In this document: positions 52,943-63,704 of the stretch, in pieces
Numbering within the stretch: the first letter of the stretch is position 1
Layout: each line of letters opens with the position of its first letter
Position numbers and translations under genes: made by a program
NCBI RefSeq assembly: GCF_000027165.1
Contig: NC_013853.1
Location: 1,426,001 to 1,490,000, forward strand
Origin: Streptococcus mitis B6
Lineage (GTDB): Bacteria > Bacillota > Bacilli > Lactobacillales > Streptococcaceae
DNA: 64,000 nt
Direction: 5' to 3'
The notes under the pieces: model-generated
Databases searched by the model: none
What the model saw: the letters and a program-made list of their open reading frames with translations, nothing else
Told to the model about the DNA's origin: nothing

Positions 52943-53848
52943 ATGGAAAACCTATATCCATTTGGAGCTACATTTAAGTACCTGCGCGAAGCACGAGGAC
53001 TCAGCCTAAAGGAAGCCGCCTCAGATATCGTATCACCACAGTTCCTAAGTCAATTTGAAAAAGGAGAAAAAGGAATTTCACTTGAAAACTTTGCCAAACT
53101 GTTAATTGTTATCGGAGTTGAATGGAATGATTTTGTTCTCGCCTATGCAAATAAAGGCGGAGACTGCTTAGAATTACCTGCTATTGAATTTGGCAAGCAT
53201 GTGGTTCATGAAGAAGATATCCTCACTTACATTGAAGAATACGAAAAATTATTTGATGTCTATCTAAAAGACAATCCACTTCAAGCAGAGATGATTTTCA
53301 AATCTATTAAATTAAGACATTATCCAACCATAGCAAAGAGTCCAGAAACTGTTGCTAGGATTCAAAACATTATCAATCATTTAATGAAATCGGATGTCTT
53401 TAATAGTATCGAACTTGAAATTTATCGCGTCATCGTCAATCATTCTCCTATGGAACTTATTGACCATATGACCAAACAATTATTACTTATGTACAAAGAA
53501 AGTGCCAATACTGACACCTACATCCGTATTTTAAATGCTCTCACTTTCTCCGTAAAATACTTCTCTGAACTAGGGTACTATCAAAAGGCTGATGATATTA
53601 TTAAAAAAATTAAATCACTTCAGACCTTCGAACGAGGATATCTGGCTATTCCCCTCATGTTCCTAGAAGTTGAACATATTTACAATCAATTTAGATGGAA
53701 TAAACCTGAGGCTATTCCCCTAGCCAAAAATCTATTTAATTATCTTCAAAGCGCAAAATTTATTGATCAGCAATACTACTCTAATTTTATCAACGCCTTC
53801 ACCTATCATTGCCACGCATTAAATAAGACTGGTATTGATTTGTTCTAA
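52943..53848 (+). CDS. Rgg/GadR/MutR-family transcriptional regulator
   Basis: The 301-aa protein has an N-terminal helix-turn-helix (TFKYLREARGLSLKEAASDI, SPQFLSQFEKGEKGISLENF) and a C-terminal helical repeat domain (residues 75-300) that in Rgg proteins binds short peptide pheromones. AAGGAG precedes the ATG. Its own promoter carries the paired palindromes also found before the DUF3990 gene, so autoregulation and control of that gene are likely. No obvious SHP pheromone gene is adjacent. Confidence 0.86.
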   Translation: MENLYPFGATFKYLREARGLSLKEAASDIVSPQFLSQFEKGEKGISLENFAKLLIVIGVEWNDFVLAYANKGGDCLELPAIEFGKHVVHEEDILTYIEEYEKLFDVYLKDNPLQAEMIFKSIKLRHYPTIAKSPETVARIQNIINHLMKSDVFNSIELEIYRVIVNHSPMELIDHMTKQLLLMYKESANTDTYIRILNALTFSVKYFSELGYYQKADDIIKKIKSLQTFERGYLAIPLMFLEVEHIYNQFRWNKPEAIPLAKNLFNYLQSAKFIDQQYYSNFINAFTYHCHALNKTGIDLF

Positions 53849-53851
53849 TCG

Positions 53852-53888
53852 TAAAAAAAGTTGCTCCATTTTAGGAACAACTTTTTTA
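53852..53888. terminator. Bidirectional terminator between Rgg and SDR genes
   Basis: AAAAAAGTTG and CAACTTTTTT arms around CTCCATTTTAGGAA. Confidence 0.8.
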
Positions 53889-54641
53889 CTTATAATTAAA
53901 AGTCTCCCCAGCCAGCTTATCAGCTAGCTTGGGAAAGAGAGTATAAAACTTATGGGCTAGGTTCAACAACATCGGAAGATTGAGTTCTCGTTTGTTTTTT
54001 CCCATAATCTTGACAATCTTTTTAGCAACTGCATCTGGCTCTAGCAGGAAGCGGTCAACCGACTTGAGATAGGTGCCATCTGGGTCGGCTTGGTCGAAAA
54101 ATCCTGTTCGGATTGGCCCTGGATTGACTGTCGTTACGTAAACACCATGAGGCATGAGTTCGAGACGCAGAGCATTTGAAAAACCAATAGCCGCAAACTT
54201 GGTCGCTGAGTAAAGACTAGACTTGCCAGTAGCAATCAAACCAGCCATGCTGACAATATTGATGATATGGCCTTTTCGACTTTCCTTCATTCGAGCCGCA
54301 AGGCAACGAGACAGATTCATCAGGGCAAAGGTATTGACCTCGAACATCTGATGAATATCTTGGTCAGAAATCTGGTCAAATTCCTCAAAAATCCCGTAAC
54401 CAGCGTTGTTAATCAAGACATCAATCTTGCCATAGCGGAGATAGAGGTCTGCTACCAGAGTTTCTAGGGCTGAGTCATCGGTAATATCGATTTCAATCCA
54501 TTCTGCATGGGGGTGCTTTCCGTAGAGTTGGGCTAATTTTTCCTTATTTCTACCAAGCAAGATGAGTTGGTCATTGGGCAGGAGTTTGACCATTTCTTGG
54601 GCTAGACCACCGCTAGCTCCTGTAATGAGAATAGTAGGCAT
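53886..54641 (-). CDS. Short-chain dehydrogenase/reductase family oxidoreductase
   Basis: The 251-aa SDR has the cofactor motif TGASGGLAQEM, NNAGYG near residue 80, catalytic Ser in IVSMAGLIATGKSSLYSATK and the YxxxK pair (YSATK). NADP preference is suggested by the Arg in LLGRNKEKL. Substrate unknown. It lies in a tight run with rnz, likely co-transcribed. Confidence 0.88.
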   Translation of the reverse strand: MPTILITGASGGLAQEMVKLLPNDQLILLGRNKEKLAQLYGKHPHAEWIEIDITDDSALETLVADLYLRYGKIDVLINNAGYGIFEEFDQISDQDIHQMFEVNTFALMNLSRCLAARMKESRKGHIINIVSMAGLIATGKSSLYSATKFAAIGFSNALRLELMPHGVYVTTVNPGPIRTGFFDQADPDGTYLKSVDRFLLEPDAVAKKIVKIMGKNKRELNLPMLLNLAHKFYTLFPKLADKLAGETFNYK

Positions 54642-54661
54642 ACTGTTCCTTTCTCAAGCTT

Positions 54662-55591
54662 TTAGATTTCCACTTCTTCCAAGTCTTTGACCACATGGAC
54701 GTTTTCAAAGACACTAGCAGCGTCTTTCTTGAGTTTGCTAATATCTTTTGAGAGAAAACGGGCACTGATATGGTTGAGCAAGAGGCGTTTTGCACCTGCT
54801 TCTACTGCGACCTCCGCTGCCTGCATGTTGGTTGAGTGGCCATGATTACGAGCAATTTTTTCATCACCCTTGCCATAAGTCGATTCATGGACCAGGACAT
54901 CGGCATTGACAGCCAGACGCACACTGGAATCCGTTTTTCGAGTGTCTCCTAAAATAGTGATAATTTTACCTGGACGTGGCGCTGAGATATAGTCAGCAGC
55001 CTTGATTTCAGTTCCGTCTTCTAGGACAACATCCTGACCGTTTTTGATTTTCCCAAAAAGTGGGCCAAATGGGACGCCAGCAGCCTTGAGCTTTTCAGCA
55101 TCCAGCGTTCCTTCTAGATCCTTTTGGATAACACGATAACCAACACAAAAAATAGTGTGATCCAGCTCCTCTGCATACACCGTAAATTTATCAGTCTCAA
55201 GGATTTTTCCTAAAGAATCTTGGTCAAACTCATGAAAATGAATGCGGTAAGGCAGGCGCGAACCTGACACACGAAGGCTGGTTAAGACAAATGACTTGAT
55301 TCCTTGAGGTCCATAGATTTCCAAATCTGTCTGCTCTTCATTGGCCTGAAAGGCACGACTAGAAAGGAATCCTGGCAGGCCAAAGATGTGGTCTCCATGT
55401 AGGTGGGTAATAAAGATTTTGCTGACCTTACGTGGTCGAATTGTGGTTTCCAGAATGCGATTTTGCGTACCTTCTCCACAGTCAAAGAGCCAGACTTCGT
55501 TAATCTCGTCCAAGAGTTTCAGGGCGAGACTGGAGACGTTGCGGGCTTTAGAGGGCTGGCCAGCCCCCGTTCCTAAAAATTGAATATCCAT
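54662..55591 (-). CDS. rnz: Ribonuclease Z
   Basis: The 309-aa tRNA 3'-end processing enzyme of the metallo-beta-lactamase fold has [32 protein letters not shown] at the N terminus and [10 protein letters not shown] and [20 protein letters not shown] towards the end. It removes 3' trailers from tRNA precursors lacking encoded CCA. Confidence 0.95.
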   Translation of the reverse strand: MDIQFLGTGAGQPSKARNVSSLALKLLDEINEVWLFDCGEGTQNRILETTIRPRKVSKIFITHLHGDHIFGLPGFLSSRAFQANEEQTDLEIYGPQGIKSFVLTSLRVSGSRLPYRIHFHEFDQDSLGKILETDKFTVYAEELDHTIFCVGYRVIQKDLEGTLDAEKLKAAGVPFGPLFGKIKNGQDVVLEDGTEIKAADYISAPRPGKIITILGDTRKTDSSVRLAVNADVLVHESTYGKGDEKIARNHGHSTNMQAAEVAVEAGAKRLLLNHISARFLSKDISKLKKDAASVFENVHVVKDLEEVEI

Positions 55592-55605
55592 TCGATACTT
55601 TCTAA

Positions 55606-56229
55606 TTAATCAATATATAACATGGCTGTGCGGTTTTCCAATCGGAAATAGCGCTTGCCAGAAAAAGCTGTAGCTTCTTGTAATAACTCCTCTTGGCTGT
55701 AACCTTTAAGACGCTTGCGACCATCTGCTAAGATTTCTAAATCAGTCAAGGCTGTGAGATTTTCCACGCTAACAACTTCCTCATCTCCGACAGGCTTCAT
55801 GTAAATTTTTCCAGACTCCTCAAAAACTAATTGATGGGGGAAAATTTGTGCAATTTCAAAAAGCAAGTCATCAGAAATCTTCTCTTCATTCTCAGAGAAA
55901 ATCCGACCCAGACCCTCACTCTCATAACAAAAACCAAAGGATTTGCCAGACAGATTAAGCCGAATAAAAGGCTTGTTTTCTAGGGTGAAACTAGGTTCAG
56001 CATTGTAAAGATTCAGTTCCTGACTGAGTTCCGCAAAATAATCCGTCGCAGCCTCAGGACTCTTTTTCTGGTAGAGTTCTGCAAAGTAAGCATTGACTAC
56101 ACTTGGAGGAGGTGTGATCAGTGCCAACTGCTCCTGCTCTGTTTTACCAGCTAGAAGCTGATCCAGATAGATCTTGTCCAGACTTGTATAGCCCCCATAT
56201 TTTAGGGCCAAATTTTTGATATCAGTCAT
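55606..56229 (-). CDS. Conserved protein of unknown function between hflX and rnz
   Basis: The 207-aa soluble protein begins [20 protein letters not shown] with a central strand-rich part ([20 protein letters not shown]) and ends RTAMLYID. I could not assign a family. Its first 8 nt overlap the end of hflX, so it is translationally coupled. The gene order miaA-hflX-this gene-rnz appears conserved in streptococci. Confidence 0.75.
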   Translation of the reverse strand: MTDIKNLALKYGGYTSLDKIYLDQLLAGKTEQEQLALITPPPSVVNAYFAELYQKKSPEAATDYFAELSQELNLYNAEPSFTLENKPFIRLNLSGKSFGFCYESEGLGRIFSENEEKISDDLLFEIAQIFPHQLVFEESGKIYMKPVGDEEVVSVENLTALTDLEILADGRKRLKGYSQEELLQEATAFSGKRYFRLENRTAMLYID

Positions 56230-57460
56230 AAAATTCTTCTAACCTCCATTTGTTTTTCTCAGAAATATAGCCTCTAATGACTTCCCCATCATCTTGATAA
56301 TCACGTTCTTCCAAAATCGCAACACTTTCTAAATCATGAATCTTGTAGGACTTTGAAAAAGGCACGCGCAGGGTAAAGACTTCAAAAATATCCTTGATTT
56401 TCTCTAAAAATAAAGCCTGCAAATTCTCACGACTATCCTCAGACTTGGCAGAAATGAGGGCATATGGAGTTTGGGTAGGCGTAAAGTCCTGCACCAAGTC
56501 TGCTTTATTATAAAGGGTCAAACGAGGAATATCCTCCATGTCTAAGTCTTTCATGATGGAAAGAACTGTTTTTTCATGTTCCTCATGGTAAGGATTGCTG
56601 GCATCGATAACATGAACCAGAAGGTCCACATGCTTGCTTTCTTCCAAGGTCGACTTGAAACTGGACACCAACTCTGTCGGCAAATCTTGGATAAAGCCCA
56701 CGGTATCAGTCAAGGTCACCTGAAGATTGCCCCCAAGATGAATACTCTTAGTTGTCGCATCCAGAGTTGCAAATAGCTCATCTGCCTCATACTGGATCTT
56801 ACTGGTCAAGGTGTTCATGATAGTTGACTTCCCAGCATTGGTATAACCAATCAACCCAATCTTAAAGGTACTCGACTCCAAACGTTTTTCTCTGACAGTC
56901 GCCCGATTTTTCTCAACCACCTTGAGCTGGCGCTCGATGTCTGTGATTTGGTTGCGAACGCTACGACGGTTCAGCTCCAACTGGCTTTCACCAGGCCCAC
57001 GGGAACCAATTCCCCCTGCCTGACGGCTGAGCATAATCCCCTGACCAACCAAGCGAGGCAAGAGATATTTGAGCTGGGCTAGGTGGACTTGGAGCTTCCC
57101 TTCATGGCTTCTAGCTCGCATGGCAAAGATATCAAAAATCAACTGCATACGGTCAATGACCTTGACACCCAGAACTTCTTCTAGATTGACATTTTGCCGT
57201 GGAGTCAAGCGGTTGTTGACAATGACAGTCGTAATTTCTTCTGCCTCCACCATAAGCGCAATTTCTTCTAACTTACCAGATCCGACGAAGGTCTTGGAGT
57301 CATACTTTTCCCGTTTTTGTCTGTAGCTATCTACAACGACTGCCCCAGCTGTCTTAGCTAGACTGGCCAATTCTTCCATAGAGAGGTCAAAATTGTCCAT
57401 GCCCTGCAATTCCACACCTATGAGCAGAACTCGCTCCTCTTTTTTCTCCGTATCAATCAT
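56222..57460 (-). CDS. hflX: Ribosome-splitting GTPase HflX
   Basis: The 412-aa protein has an N-terminal HflX domain ([20 protein letters not shown]), glycine-rich linker [17 protein letters not shown], and a GTPase with [25 protein letters not shown] and YNKADL. It rescues stalled ribosomes. Overlaps miaA by 8 nt. Confidence 0.95.
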   Translation of the reverse strand: MIDTEKKEERVLLIGVELQGMDNFDLSMEELASLAKTAGAVVVDSYRQKREKYDSKTFVGSGKLEEIALMVEAEEITTVIVNNRLTPRQNVNLEEVLGVKVIDRMQLIFDIFAMRARSHEGKLQVHLAQLKYLLPRLVGQGIMLSRQAGGIGSRGPGESQLELNRRSVRNQITDIERQLKVVEKNRATVREKRLESSTFKIGLIGYTNAGKSTIMNTLTSKIQYEADELFATLDATTKSIHLGGNLQVTLTDTVGFIQDLPTELVSSFKSTLEESKHVDLLVHVIDASNPYHEEHEKTVLSIMKDLDMEDIPRLTLYNKADLVQDFTPTQTPYALISAKSEDSRENLQALFLEKIKDIFEVFTLRVPFSKSYKIHDLESVAILEERDYQDDGEVIRGYISEKNKWRLEEFYD

Positions 57461-58337
57461 CTAAAAACTCCTCTATCTGGCTTAAAATGCGGTCTTGCAC
57501 ACCAGATTCTCCAATCTGATAAAAGGTAACCTGCATGCGATTACGGAACCAGGTCAACTGACGCTTGGCAAAACGACGAGTCGCCTGTTTGAGACTCTCA
57601 CTAGCTTCCTCCAAACTCTGCTCCCCACGAAAATAAGGAAAGAGTTCCTTGTAGCCAATCCCTTTAGTCGCCTGCACATCTGGATAATGGTCAAAAAGCC
57701 ACTTGGCTTCATCCAAAAGCCCAGCCTCAAACATCAAATCCACTCGGTGGTTGATACGTTCATATAATTGACTACGTTCATCATCCAAGCAGATAATCAA
57801 TGGTTCATACAAGGTCTCTTGATTTTCCAAATCCTGAGAAAAATGAGCAATTTCCAAGGCACGCATGGCACGACGACGGTTAAACTGGGGGATTTCAAGA
57901 CCTGCTTGCTCTACGAGTTGGGCTAACTCCTCATCTGAATATGGCTCCAAACTAGCTCGATAAGCTAAAATCTCCTCATGAGGAGTCTCCCCACCTAGGT
58001 GGTAACCTTCTAGCAAGCTCTGGATATAAAGTCCAGTCCCACCGGCGATAATGGCTAGCTTGCCACGGCTGTGAATATCCACAATAGCCATCTTAGCTTC
58101 TGAAACAAAATCAAAAGCCGAGTAAGACTCGGTTACCTCTCTAACATCGATTAAATGATGGGAAACAGTTGCCTGCTCTTCTGGACTAGCCTTAGCCGTC
58201 CCAATATCAAGTCCTCGATAGACTTGCTGGCTATCACCACTAACCACTTCGCCATTAAAACGCTTTGCAACTTCAATAGCAAGGGCTGTTTTTCCAACAG
58301 CAGTCGGTCCAACAATCACAATTATTTTTGTTTTCAT
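57453..58337 (-). CDS. miaA: tRNA dimethylallyltransferase
   Basis: The 294-aa enzyme adds an isopentenyl group to A37 of tRNAs reading UNN codons. Motifs are [39 protein letters not shown] and [14 protein letters not shown] 58337 is chosen because AAGGAAAAAAG lies just upstream; the longer frame from 58361 has no site. Confidence 0.94.
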   Translation of the reverse strand: MKTKIIVIVGPTAVGKTALAIEVAKRFNGEVVSGDSQQVYRGLDIGTAKASPEEQATVSHHLIDVREVTESYSAFDFVSEAKMAIVDIHSRGKLAIIAGGTGLYIQSLLEGYHLGGETPHEEILAYRASLEPYSDEELAQLVEQAGLEIPQFNRRRAMRALEIAHFSQDLENQETLYEPLIICLDDERSQLYERINHRVDLMFEAGLLDEAKWLFDHYPDVQATKGIGYKELFPYFRGEQSLEEASESLKQATRRFAKRQLTWFRNRMQVTFYQIGESGVQDRILSQIEEFLDD

Positions 58338-58457
58338 CTTTTTTCCTTGAAAAATTCCCATTTTTTCGTTACTATTATTATAACATAAAAAGGTCAGTCA
58401 GAAAAATGTGACCTCTTGAGGAGGCTGGCTGATTAAGAAGATAAAGGAGGAAGACTC

Positions 58458-58628
58458 ATGGCTAAAGGATTCGCTAAAGGTCTTGTAACAGGTGTCGCAG
58501 GAACTGTTGCTGCAGTTGCAGGTGCAGTTTACGCATTCAAAAAGAAAGTGATCGAACCAGAAGAACAAAAAGCAGCTTTCATCGAAGAAAACCGTAAAAA
58601 AGCAGCGCGCCGTCGCGTATCGCGTTAA
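58458..58628 (+). CDS. DUF3042 family small protein
   Basis: The 56-aa protein, too short for many gene finders, begins MAKGFAKGLVTGVAGTVAAV with one helix, then FKKKVIEPEEQKAAFIEEN and a basic tail RRRVSR. The pattern matches the Firmicute DUF3042 family. AAAGGAGG precedes the ATG. It is probably membrane-associated; function unknown. Confidence 0.8.
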   Translation: MAKGFAKGLVTGVAGTVAAVAGAVYAFKKKVIEPEEQKAAFIEENRKKAARRRVSR

Positions 58629-58633
58629 TCAAC

Positions 58634-58670
58634 AAAAGAAGTTGGGATTCATTGTCTCAACTTCTTTTTT
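58634..58670. terminator. Bidirectional terminator between DUF3042 and thyA
   Basis: AAAAGAAGTTG and CAACTTCTTTTTT arms. Confidence 0.85.
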
Positions 58671-58675
58671 AGTTG

Positions 58676-59515
58676 CTAAATAGCCAAGTCAAATTTCAAC
58701 TGAGGCTTCACGGGATTATAGTCAACCAACTCAAAATCATCTGCTCTAATATCAAAGAAATTAGTCTTGTCTGGTACGTTCAAGACCAAACGTGGTTGAC
58801 AATTTGAAGGTTCACGGCGAAGCAATTCTTGAGCTTGTTCAAATTGATTGTCATAGATATGGAGGTTGTTGATGAAGTAAAAGAACTTACCGACCTTCCA
58901 ACCAAAGTGCTTAGCAATCATCATTTGAAGAGCCACGTACTGCATAGCGTTGATATGGTGGGCCACCAGCATGTCATTCGAACGCTGGGTCAAGGTCGCA
59001 TCCAGATAGATTTCTCCATCTACACGGCGGACATCAAACATGGTCTGAAAGGCACATGGGAGTAGCCCATCTGTTTCTTCGAAAGCTTGGTAATCCCAGA
59101 GAGAAATAATATTGCGGCGGTTCCAAGGGTTGGCTTCCAACTGCTTGAGAAGCTTATTGATGATATCGTGTTTCTTAACCACGGCACCATAGCGCTCACC
59201 AATGGTTCCTGTATCTCCCACTTCCCAGTCATTCCAGTAATGAACATTGTACTTGTCATTAAGCACGTCTAGGCTATTGGACTGATCTTGGTAAATCCAG
59301 AGTACTTCTTTGATAGCTGATTTGATGGCAATGGGACGCAAGGTTGTGATGGGGAATTCGCCCTTAGCCAAATCATACTCAGCAAAGGCACCTGTTACGT
59401 ACTTGGAGTTAGCAACTGTCCCATCCTTATACTTAGGACGAGCCTGCTCAGAAAAGACACCGTCTTTGAGGATTCGTTCAATATTCTCTTTAAAAATCGT
59501 ATCTGCTTTTGTCAT
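58676..59515 (-). CDS. thyA: Thymidylate synthase
   Basis: The 279-aa enzyme makes dTMP from dUMP. The catalytic Cys is in [13 protein letters not shown] near residue 155, with [18 protein letters not shown] and [14 protein letters not shown] further on and [11 protein letters not shown] upstream. Length is normal. Confidence 0.97.
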   Translation of the reverse strand: MTKADTIFKENIERILKDGVFSEQARPKYKDGTVANSKYVTGAFAEYDLAKGEFPITTLRPIAIKSAIKEVLWIYQDQSNSLDVLNDKYNVHYWNDWEVGDTGTIGERYGAVVKKHDIINKLLKQLEANPWNRRNIISLWDYQAFEETDGLLPCAFQTMFDVRRVDGEIYLDATLTQRSNDMLVAHHINAMQYVALQMMIAKHFGWKVGKFFYFINNLHIYDNQFEQAQELLRREPSNCQPRLVLNVPDKTNFFDIRADDFELVDYNPVKPQLKFDLAI

Positions 59516-59567
59516 TTCGTTTCACCTCATTCATTGTCCTAACTAGTATAGCATAAAAAATAAAAGA

Positions 59568-59608
59568 GGAACATTACTAACTCTAGGTTAGCATTTTCCC
59601 TCTTTTAT
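59568..59608 (-). terminator. Terminator of gki
   Basis: AAAAGAGG and CCTCTTTT arms close a branched stem with an inner CTAACTCTAGGTTAG hairpin. Confidence 0.65.
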
Positions 59609-59612
59609 TATT

Positions 59613-60572
59613 TTATTGCAATACAAGTGATGCTGCTCCGATAACTCCAGCATCATTTCCTAGAGTTGCAAGAGCCAATTTTGTTGATGTGCGTACTTGT
59701 GGGAAGCTATTTTCGTCGTAGACTTTTTGAACACCTTGTAGAAGGAATTCTCCTGCAGCTGACACACCACCACCGATGACGATTGTTGATGGGTTTAGGA
59801 TTGAGCCAATATTAGCACAAGCGATTCCCAAATAACGTGAGAAGTTACGGTAAACGATCAAAGCAAGGTCGTCTCCTTCTTTTGCCAAATCAAAGACAGT
59901 CTTAGCAGTTACTTCTTCTCCATTATCAATCAAACGTTTCAAGACTGCATCGCCTTCGTATTCATCGGCATAGCGACGAGTCAAGTTAACAATCCCTGTT
60001 GCTGAAGCAACTGTCTCAAGGCAGCCTTTCTTACCGCAAGTACATGCGATTGGTTGGTCAAAGTCAACAGTGATGTGGCCAAGCTCACCTGCTGCACCAG
60101 CAACACCATGAAGCAATTTGCCTTCAGCGACGATACCGCCACCAACACCAGTACCGAGTGTCATAAAGACAACATCTGGTTGGTTATCACCAGCACCCAT
60201 CCAGCGCTCACCGAGAGCGGCCACGTTGGCATCATTATCGATGAAGAATGGAATGCCCAAGGCTTTTTCAATCTTTTCTTTGATTGGTTGAAGGGTTTTC
60301 CAGTTGAGGTTGTAGGCACCGATAACAGTTCCTTTTTCACGGTCAACCACACCTGGTGACCCCATTCCAATACCTTGGAAGTCCGCTGCTGCTACTCCAA
60401 GCAAGTCCAAGCGATGTTGAATAGACTCAATCATATCATCAACGATATGACTTCCCTCATCCAAAATGTTGGTCTTGATAGACCATTTTTCTTGGATTTC
60501 TCCTGCTGTTGTCAAGATTGCAAATTTGATAGAAGTTCCACCAAGGTCAATCCCAATAATCTTTTGACTCAT
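59613..60572 (-). CDS. gki: Glucokinase (ROK family)
   Basis: This 319-aa ROK kinase phosphorylates glucose. Motifs are GIDLGGTSIKFAIL, the zinc site in CTCGKKGCLET near residue 178, DNDANVAALGE and GTGVGGGIV. ATG 60572 is best spaced from AAGGAG; a longer frame from 60590 is less likely. The gene is one of the pneumococcal MLST loci. Confidence 0.95.
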   Translation of the reverse strand: MSQKIIGIDLGGTSIKFAILTTAGEIQEKWSIKTNILDEGSHIVDDMIESIQHRLDLLGVAAADFQGIGMGSPGVVDREKGTVIGAYNLNWKTLQPIKEKIEKALGIPFFIDNDANVAALGERWMGAGDNQPDVVFMTLGTGVGGGIVAEGKLLHGVAGAAGELGHITVDFDQPIACTCGKKGCLETVASATGIVNLTRRYADEYEGDAVLKRLIDNGEEVTAKTVFDLAKEGDDLALIVYRNFSRYLGIACANIGSILNPSTIVIGGGVSAAGEFLLQGVQKVYDENSFPQVRTSTKLALATLGNDAGVIGAASLVLQ

Positions 60573-60682
60573 CATATTCTCCTTTTTCATTATAAATTAA
60601 TTGAAAATGCTTACAGCACTAGTATAACAAATTTCACTCATTTATGCAAAGGTTTGCATTAACTTTCTAAATTTTATCTGAT

Positions 60683-61255
60683 TTACGGTTTCCAGAGACC
60701 TGAAGCATCTACGTAGTAGCGGCCTCCATCAACTCGCTCATTTTTAGCCATTTTACCATCTGATTTCAAATAGTAGTTTCCTTGCCATGCATTGCGAGCA
60801 TATGAACCATCTGATTTCAAGTAATACCAAGCTTGGTAAGAAGAGTCATAAATCCATTCACTCTGTGCCATTTTACCATCAGCTTTCAGGTAATAGCTTC
60901 CCTGCCATGCATTTTTCACTGGATTTCCAATTTCATCGAAGTAGTACCAAGCACCGTCCTGCTTAACCCAACCACTTGCTGTGGATGAAGTTGTATCAGT
61001 TTGAGTTGTAGCCGCTTGTTTTGCTTTAAAAGCACCCTTAGGAGCATTTTTCAATTCGCAAGCCACACCATCATGATCGCGGTCTAACTTGGCAGAATAA
61101 CCAGGTTCTCCCTCGTGAATATCTGCATATCCATTCGCCCAAGCTTCTTTACAACTAGAAAAATGAATGTTTTCTTCTGCTAACACAGGTTGTGAAAACA
61201 AGGCTAAAACTGGCAAGGTAGCCAGACTCATTTTTAAAAATAAACGTTTGTTCAT
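60683..61255 (-). CDS. Choline-binding protein with Excalibur domain
   Basis: The 190-aa protein has a signal peptide (MNKRLFLKMSLATLPVLALF...LA), an Excalibur calcium-binding domain (CKEAWANGYADI, then LDRDHDGVACE), a Thr/Ser linker and about four choline-binding repeats (GSYYLKADGKMAQSEWIYDS and similar). It is held at the surface by teichoic-acid choline. The Excalibur DxDxDG loop is intact with paired Cys. Confidence 0.87.
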   Translation of the reverse strand: MNKRLFLKMSLATLPVLALFSQPVLAEENIHFSSCKEAWANGYADIHEGEPGYSAKLDRDHDGVACELKNAPKGAFKAKQAATTQTDTTSSTASGWVKQDGAWYYFDEIGNPVKNAWQGSYYLKADGKMAQSEWIYDSSYQAWYYLKSDGSYARNAWQGNYYLKSDGKMAKNERVDGGRYYVDASGLWKP

Positions 61256-61304
61256 TTCTTTCTCCTATAACGATGTTATCGATTTCACTATTATTTTATC
61301 AAAC

Positions 61305-61922
61305 TTATTTCAGCAATTCAAGAAAACTTCTGGTCTTTTCTACAAACTCCTTTGGTTTTTCCTTATTCAAGACATGAGGGCCGTCTGGTATAATCTGAAA
61401 TTGGGATTCTGATATTAGTTTATGAAGACTTCTCATAGAACTAAGATTGGGTTTATCTTTGCTACCACAAATTAGTAAGGTTGGATAAGGACAAGTTCTT
61501 GATATATCAGTTAAATCAAGTGTCTTCAATTCCTCAGAAACTCCGACCATAAAAGCTTTGTCTGCTCCCTGTTTTTCAAATACCTTTTTGGGAAGTAGTT
61601 TAAAAATCAGCAACTGAATATAAAAAGGAATGTTACCCGCTAGTTTCAATGGACAACCTGACAAAACCAAGGATTGAAGATTTGGTATCTCATAACTTGA
61701 AAGCTCCAATGCAAGGGCAGCTCCTAAGGACAAACCGATTAGGACAAAAGGTTCTGTCTCCTCTGACAAGTGCTGATAAATGCGCTCCTTGGCTTCTTGA
61801 TAGCTAGCAACTCCGGAAGGAAATAACTCTAGGGCTTCAGAGGGATAATCTACAAGCAACTCTTGCACTTCTTTCCAACTATCTGCTGACTGACCTAGGC
61901 CATGTAAAAATATTAGTTTCAT
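61305..61922 (-). CDS. Alpha/beta hydrolase family protein
   Basis: The 205-aa hydrolase has LIFLHGLGQSADSW at the N terminus, nucleophile elbow IGLSLGAALALELSS near residue 62 (Ser), a catalytic Asp/His region including CGSKDKPN and GPHVLNKEKP. Substrate unknown. It follows pabBC with no gap (stop then start), so it is co-transcribed. Confidence 0.85.
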   Translation of the reverse strand: MKLIFLHGLGQSADSWKEVQELLVDYPSEALELFPSGVASYQEAKERIYQHLSEETEPFVLIGLSLGAALALELSSYEIPNLQSLVLSGCPLKLAGNIPFYIQLLIFKLLPKKVFEKQGADKAFMVGVSEELKTLDLTDISRTCPYPTLLICGSKDKPNLSSMRSLHKLISESQFQIIPDGPHVLNKEKPKEFVEKTRSFLELLK

Positions 61923-63644
61923 TTAGCTCTCCTTTACTGACAACTCATACAAGCCCCTGACTGCATTACAGCCATAGATAGCTTCTGCTCCCTTCAAATC
62001 TTTTATGGTCAAGACTTTCTCTTCTACCTGTCCTGTTTCCAGCAAATGCTGACGGTAAATTCCTGGTAAGATCCCCAGCCGGATAGGTGGCGTGTAAAGT
62101 TTCCCATCAATCTTCAGAACCAAATTTCCGATAGTGGTTTCAAGAAGTTCTCCCTTTTCATTATGGTAAATCTTCTCTTGCTCCCCTAGGCTCAAATGCG
62201 GTCGGTGAGTCGTTTTGAAGTAGATAAAAGCTTGTTGCAAATTGGCCTCCTGCAGACAAAGTTTGGCCTGACAGAAATGTGGACTAAGAGGTGTTAAGAT
62301 TTGTCGACTAAGTTCTATCTCTCCAGATTTGCTAAGGCTAATTCGCAAGCGGTAGTCTTGATTAGCTTCACAAGCTTGACACTCTTCCTCTATCTTTTGT
62401 TTCAAGTATTCTGCATCAAAAGGAAAGGCAAAATATCGACTAGCTTTTCTCAATCTTTCAAGATGTTGTTCTTCAAACAGCAGTTGTTTTTGGCTGATTT
62501 TCCCTGTAGTAATCAGTTTGAAACGAGCTTGTTTACGATAGAGAACAGCTGCCTTTTGATGAACCTCGCGGTATTCAGATTCCCAAGTGCTATCCCATGT
62601 AATGCCTCCGCCAACTCCATAGATTGCTTTCCCTTGATACAGTTGAATAGTTCGGATAGCAACATTAAAAATCCGTCGTCCATTTGGAAGCAAGAGACCA
62701 ATCGTTCCACAGTAGACTCCACGCGGTTGTGGTTCCAAGTCCTTTATAATCTCCATAGTCGCAATTTTCGGAGCTCCCGTTATGGAACCGCAAGGAAAGA
62801 GAGAACGGAAGATTTCAACAAGGTCCACATCCTCTCGCAACTGACTCTTGATGGTCGAAGTCATCTGCCAAACCGTTGAATACTGTTCTACTTGGCAAAG
62901 ATGCTCCACGTGCTCGCTCCCCACTTCAGAAATACGGTTCATATCATTGCGTAAGAGGTCCACGATCATCATATTTTCAGACCGATTTTTAGGATCCTGC
63001 TCCAACCAGCCAGCCTGTTCAAGATCTTCTTGGTCAGTTACCCCACGCTGAGTCGTTCCCTTCATTGGACGAGTCGTTAATTCTCGGCCATTTTGCTCAA
63101 AAAAGAGCTCTGGACTCATGGAAATCACTGCCATCTCATCATGTTCAACATAAGCATTGTAACCCGCCTCCTGCTCTACCACCATACGATTGTAGATAGC
63201 AAAAGGATTGGCACTTAAATCTTGCTTAAGTTGGACGGTGTAGTTGACCTGATAGGTGTCTCCCTGCCTCAAATGATGGTGAATCTGAGCAATAGCCTTT
63301 TCATAGTCTGCTGCAGACGTTACTTCCTGCCAGTTTGAAGGTAAATCAACCTCGTCATAAATCAGAGGAATAGGGGAGGTCTCCACCTTATCGTGAACAG
63401 TAAAGTAAAGCAAATACTCGTCCAGTAAAGGAGCTTTATGAACTGCTAATTTCTCCTCAAAAGCAGGTGCAGCCTCGTAGCTGACATAGCCCACCACATA
63501 ATAGCCCTGCTCTTGGTAGCTTTCTACTTGAGCCAGCAAATCAACCACTTCTGCTATATCTCTCGTTTTCAACTCTTTAATAGGCTGGGTAAAGATGTAT
63601 CTCTCCCCCAAAGCCCTAAAATCAATCACTGTTTTTCTATGCAT
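61923..63644 (-). CDS. pabB: Fused aminodeoxychorismate synthase component I / 4-amino-4-deoxychorismate lyase
   Basis: The 573-aa bifunctional enzyme feeds folate synthesis. Residues 1-370 are the chorismate-binding domain (GDTYQVNYTVQLKQDL, MKGTTQRG, VDLLRNDMNRISEVGS, FPCGSITGAPKIATMEII, YGVGGGITWDS). Residues 380-573 are a PabC/branched-chain transaminase-type lyase (LLETTIGNLVLKIDGKLYTP, GILPGIYRQHLLE). Such PabBC fusions are common in streptococci. Confidence 0.93.
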   Translation of the reverse strand: MHRKTVIDFRALGERYIFTQPIKELKTRDIAEVVDLLAQVESYQEQGYYVVGYVSYEAAPAFEEKLAVHKAPLLDEYLLYFTVHDKVETSPIPLIYDEVDLPSNWQEVTSAADYEKAIAQIHHHLRQGDTYQVNYTVQLKQDLSANPFAIYNRMVVEQEAGYNAYVEHDEMAVISMSPELFFEQNGRELTTRPMKGTTQRGVTDQEDLEQAGWLEQDPKNRSENMMIVDLLRNDMNRISEVGSEHVEHLCQVEQYSTVWQMTSTIKSQLREDVDLVEIFRSLFPCGSITGAPKIATMEIIKDLEPQPRGVYCGTIGLLLPNGRRIFNVAIRTIQLYQGKAIYGVGGGITWDSTWESEYREVHQKAAVLYRKQARFKLITTGKISQKQLLFEEQHLERLRKASRYFAFPFDAEYLKQKIEEECQACEANQDYRLRISLSKSGEIELSRQILTPLSPHFCQAKLCLQEANLQQAFIYFKTTHRPHLSLGEQEKIYHNEKGELLETTIGNLVLKIDGKLYTPPIRLGILPGIYRQHLLETGQVEEKVLTIKDLKGAEAIYGCNAVRGLYELSVKES

Positions 63645-63660
63645 ACCTTAAGTATAGCAC

Positions 63661-63697
63661 AAAATAAGAAAACCCTCATCCGCAAAGCAGATGAGAG
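63661..63697 (-). terminator. Terminator of the zmpB-like gene
   Basis: Minus-strand CTCATCTGC and GCGGATGAG arms (one G-U), loop TTT, followed by GGTTTTCTTATTTT. Confidence 0.85.
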
Positions 63698-63704
63698 ATT
63701 TCAA

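Noticed and set aside
62301..62879. A 192-codon plus-strand frame opposite pabBC
   Set aside because: It has no start signal or recognisable protein features and mirrors the coding strand of a well-defined enzyme.
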